From the NCBI GenBank assembly GCA_014804495.1, contig JAAUZS010000107.1:24679-32268 (forward strand): a stretch of 7,590 nucleotides of DNA, in the 5' to 3' direction. A program made the position numbers and the translations under genes. This DNA is from Lachnospiraceae bacterium. GTDB taxonomy: Bacteria; Bacillota; Clostridia; Lachnospirales; Lachnospiraceae. The notes beneath the pieces are model-generated. The model searched no databases, had not been told where the DNA came from, and saw only the letters and a program-made list of their open reading frames with translations. Below, one piece after another: positions 5,477 through 7,590 of this stretch; positions within the stretch are counted from its first letter, which is position 1; each line of letters opens with the position of its first letter.

Positions 5477-6814
5477 TTACTTATCTCCTTTTCTTTCTCT
5501 TATGATAAATTTAAGCGGGGTTCCTTTGAATCCAAAGGCCTCCCTAATCTGGTTCTCAATATATCTTGTATATGAAAAGTGCATCAGCTCTTTATCATTA
5601 ACAAAAATGACAAATGTCGGCGGTTTAACCGCAGCTTGTGTAATATAGTACAGCCTGAGCCTTCTCCCCTTATCTGAAGGCGGCTGCTGTAAAGCTACGG
5701 CTTCAGACATAATTTCATTCAACACCCCCGTTGATATACGCATCGCGTGGTTCTCATACACCGCATCAATCAACTCATATAACTTAAACAGTCTCTGCCC
5801 TGTTACCGCAGAAATAAATGTAATCTCGGCATATGGCATAAAAGAAAGCACCTGCCTGATTTTCTGCGTAAACTGATTAGCTGTCTTATCATCCTTTTCA
5901 ATTACATCCCATTTGTTGACGGCAATAATTGTTGCCTTTCCTCTGTCGTGGGCAATTCCGGCTATCTTGGCGTCCTGCTCGGTAGCGCCTTCTGTAGCAT
6001 CAATAACGAGAATGACTATATCTGCACGCTCCACAGCGGAAACAGTACGTATGATCATGTAGCGTTCCAATTCTTCCTTTATCTTGTTCTTACGCCTGAG
6101 CCCAGCCGTATCAATAAAAACATATTCCTTACCCTGATAAGTAATATCCGTATCAACGGCATCTCTCGTCGTTCCGGCAATATCAGATACTATGAGCCTG
6201 TTTTCCCCAATCAGTCTATTGATAATGGAGGATTTACCTACATTCGGCTTGCCTACAATGGCTACTTTTACCCGTTCATCCTCTTCTTCCTGCGCTGCAG
6301 CTTTATCAAAATGTGAAGTAACTTCATCCAGCAGTTCTCCGAATCCGAGCTTATTCACTGATGAAATCGGAAAAGGCTCTCCGATTCCCAGTTGATAAAA
6401 TTCATACACATCTGCCATATATTTATTAAAATCATCGACTTTATTGACAGCCAGCACAACCGGCTTTCTGGAACGACGCAGCATATCCGCTACTTTTGAA
6501 TCCGCATCCAAGAGTCCCTGCTTTACATCTACCATAAAAATGATAACATCTGCGGTATCAATTGCAATCTGTGCCTGTTCCCTCATCTGCGACAAAATGA
6601 TATCCTTACTCTCCGGTTCTATTCCCCCTGTATCAATCAGGGTGAAGTTCATATCCAGCCACGTGATGTCCGCATATATCCTGTCTCTGGTAATCCCCGG
6701 CGTATCTTTTACAATAGATATCTTTGCCTTTGCCAATGCATTGAACAAAGTAGATTTACCTACATTCGGTCTCCCCACCACTGCCACGATTGGTCTGGAT
6801 TTTTTCTTTCCCAT
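5477..6814 (-). CDS. der: Ribosome-assembly GTPase Der (EngA)
   Basis: Der is an essential double-GTPase needed for maturation of the 50S ribosomal subunit. With the start at ATG 6814 the protein has 445 residues, close to the family length. The first G domain has GRPNVGKS (14-21), TPGITRD (38-44), DTGG (61-64) and NKVD (124-127). The second has GKPNVGKSS (188-196), TTRD (215-218), DTAG (235-238) and NKWD (300-303). A C-terminal KH-like RNA-binding domain (about 355-445) follows, including PPTFVIFVND. I prefer ATG 6814 because the protein then opens MGKKKSRPIVAVVGRPN and a GGGGG (6824-6820) lies 5 bases upstream. ATG 6826 (MGDLMGKKK) is possible, while the longest start at 6883 would overlap the upstream gene. 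The order with the DUF512 gene before it and plsY after it recurs in Clostridia. Confidence 0.98.
   Translation of the reverse strand: MGKKKSRPIVAVVGRPNVGKSTLFNALAKAKISIVKDTPGITRDRIYADITWLDMNFTLIDTGGIEPESKDIILSQMREQAQIAIDTADVIIFMVDVKQGLLDADSKVADMLRRSRKPVVLAVNKVDDFNKYMADVYEFYQLGIGEPFPISSVNKLGFGELLDEVTSHFDKAAAQEEEDERVKVAIVGKPNVGKSSIINRLIGENRLIVSDIAGTTRDAVDTDITYQGKEYVFIDTAGLRRKNKIKEELERYMIIRTVSAVERADIVILVIDATEGATEQDAKIAGIAHDRGKATIIAVNKWDVIEKDDKTANQFTQKIRQVLSFMPYAEITFISAVTGQRLFKLYELIDAVYENHAMRISTGVLNEIMSEAVALQQPPSDKGRRLRLYYITQAAVKPPTFVIFVNDKELMHFSYTRYIENQIREAFGFKGTPLKFIIRERKGDK
5485..5490 (-). promoter_or_regulatory. Ribosome binding site for the GTG start of plsY
   Basis: AAGGAG on the minus strand, within the last codons of der and 9 bases before GTG 5475. 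It supports the non-ATG start and suggests coupled translation of der and plsY. Confidence 0.75.
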
Positions 6815-6837
6815 AAGGTCCCCCATTCTTCTTAGCG

Positions 6838-6876
6838 CAATGTAATAAATTACATCATATTTTTTTACATTGTAAT
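6838..6876. repeat. Overlapping short inverted repeats at the DUF512-der junction
   Basis: Three alternative palindromes share TGTAA words: CAATGTAA (6838-6845) with TTACATTG (6865-6872), ATGTAAT (6840-6846) with ATTACAT (6849-6855), and TTACA-T-TGTAA (6865-6875). All are perfect but AT-rich. They cover the end of the DUF512 gene and the gap before der. They could form mutually exclusive weak hairpins in the mRNA; no function can be assigned. Confidence 0.35.
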
Positions 6877-7590
6877 ATAGCATTAACGAAATCTTGTCCG
6901 CTTGATTTTACAATATCTACCTTAACTTGTAAAGCTTTTTCCATATCTGAAAGCGTAATATCATCCAAAAAATAATCTTCGCCGCTGCGCAAAACATTCT
7001 GCGGAAGCAGTATTCGCTCTCCAAGCGTCTTCCCTTTAAGCTGTCTTATAATATCCTGTCCGGTTAAAAGTCCGGATACCGTAATAAGTTCTCCGAAAAA
7101 TTCATTTATTATTGCATAAACATGTATTTTTAAATGCGGAAAATGCTGCATCATCGTTTCCGCCATCTGTTTAATATAGGGGTAAGCAAGTTTTCCTGTT
7201 ATAAGCGACAGTTCTTTCAAATCCACTTCCTGTATATTCTCTGTTATAGGCGCTCCTGTCTCTGTACGCTTGTTCTTAGCTTTATCGGTCAGTTCAGACA
7301 TCGCATCCTGAAACTCATCAATCATCAGCCTAAGCATACCTACTCCATTCTCTAACTGTAAATATCCGTCGTAACGTCTTTCCTCCGGCAGTTCCTCACC
7401 CGCCAGAATATACCATTCGTCGGAAGCGTGTACAAAGTGTGTGCCATATTCCTTATAAATTTTCTCCTGCCATCTATGTATACATTCTAATACAGCACAA
7501 GCATCCTCTTTTGTAAAAGGCTCCAACTGAAAAAGTCCCTCTCTATATGCCGTCAATCCTACAGGCACTACCGATACGCTCTCAAGATAC
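6855..7590 (-). CDS. DUF512 family protein, C-terminal 244 residues (cut by right edge)
   Basis: The frame is open from the right edge to TGA at 6857-6855, giving 244 visible residues. GTG at 7568 is an internal valine, since the frame continues upstream as YLESVSVVPVGLTAYREG, the stretch where the radical-SAM-like part of this family passes into DUF512. Typical blocks are VPVGLTAYREGLFQLEPFT, HFVHASDEWYILAG, LAYPYIKQM, VSGLLTGQDIIRQLKG and LLPQNVLRSGEDYFLDD. In the known family an N-terminal PDZ-like domain and a radical-SAM-like domain precede this region; they would lie beyond the window. The biochemical role is not established. Family members commonly sit directly before der in Clostridia, as here, with 40 bases between the stop and the der start. 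Recognition is from memory of family patterns, not a search. Confidence 0.88.
   Translation of the reverse strand, partial: YLESVSVVPVGLTAYREGLFQLEPFTKEDACAVLECIHRWQEKIYKEYGTHFVHASDEWYILAGEELPEERRYDGYLQLENGVGMLRLMIDEFQDAMSELTDKAKNKRTETGAPITENIQEVDLKELSLITGKLAYPYIKQMAETMMQHFPHLKIHVYAIINEFFGELITVSGLLTGQDIIRQLKGKTLGERILLPQNVLRSGEDYFLDDITLSDMEKALQVKVDIVKSSGQDFVNAILQCKKI

Noticed and set aside
6815..6883. Longer Der start at 6883
   Set aside because: It would overlap the end of the DUF512 gene by 29 bases and add a 23-residue extension not usual for Der; ATG 6814 gives the standard N-terminus.
7566..7568. GTG at 7568 as the start of the DUF512 gene
   Set aside because: The frame stays open to the right edge with family-like residues before it, so the gene is cut by the window rather than starting here.

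Overview
The window looks like part of a low-to-medium GC Gram-positive genome, most probably a clostridial one of the Lachnospiraceae type. This rests on the gene order DUF512 protein – der – plsY – gpsA, on the PlsY sequence type, on strong GGAGG-type ribosome sites, and on a GHKL/LytTR two-component system beside an FtsX-type ABC transporter. The taxonomic call is an inference from gene content; no marker gene was compared.

Left part (1-3669): a self-contained sensing and transport module. An ABC ATPase (621-1382, minus) and an FtsX-like permease (618 down to the left edge, minus, cut off) form one operon. Divergently, a LytTR response regulator (1635-2354, plus) and an AgrC-like GHKL histidine kinase (2389-3669, plus) form a second. 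The 252-base region between them carries four to five direct copies of a 14-base motif spaced by roughly whole helical turns. These are good candidates for the binding sites of the LytTR regulator. The simplest model is that the kinase senses a signal at the membrane, phosphorylates the regulator, and the regulator turns on the ABC transporter. Comparable modules often act in peptide-antibiotic or bacteriocin sensing and resistance, but nothing in the sequence identifies the ligand.

Right part (3676-7590, all minus): a housekeeping operon read in the order DUF512 protein (start cut off by the right edge), der (ribosome-assembly GTPase), plsY (acyl-phosphate:glycerol-3-phosphate acyltransferase) and gpsA (glycerol-3-phosphate dehydrogenase). 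GpsA makes glycerol-3-phosphate and PlsY acylates it, so the last two genes supply consecutive steps at the entry to phospholipid synthesis. The der and plsY genes are 1 base apart. The plsY-gpsA gap is filled largely by an 83-base inverted repeat with 22-base arms (21 of 22 matching), which starts directly after the plsY stop codon. It is the most striking non-coding structure here and may be a dispersed palindromic element.

The two halves converge at 3669/3676 with only 6 bases between stop codons, and no convincing intrinsic terminator was found there. No rRNA, tRNA, CRISPR array, transposase or broken gene was seen.
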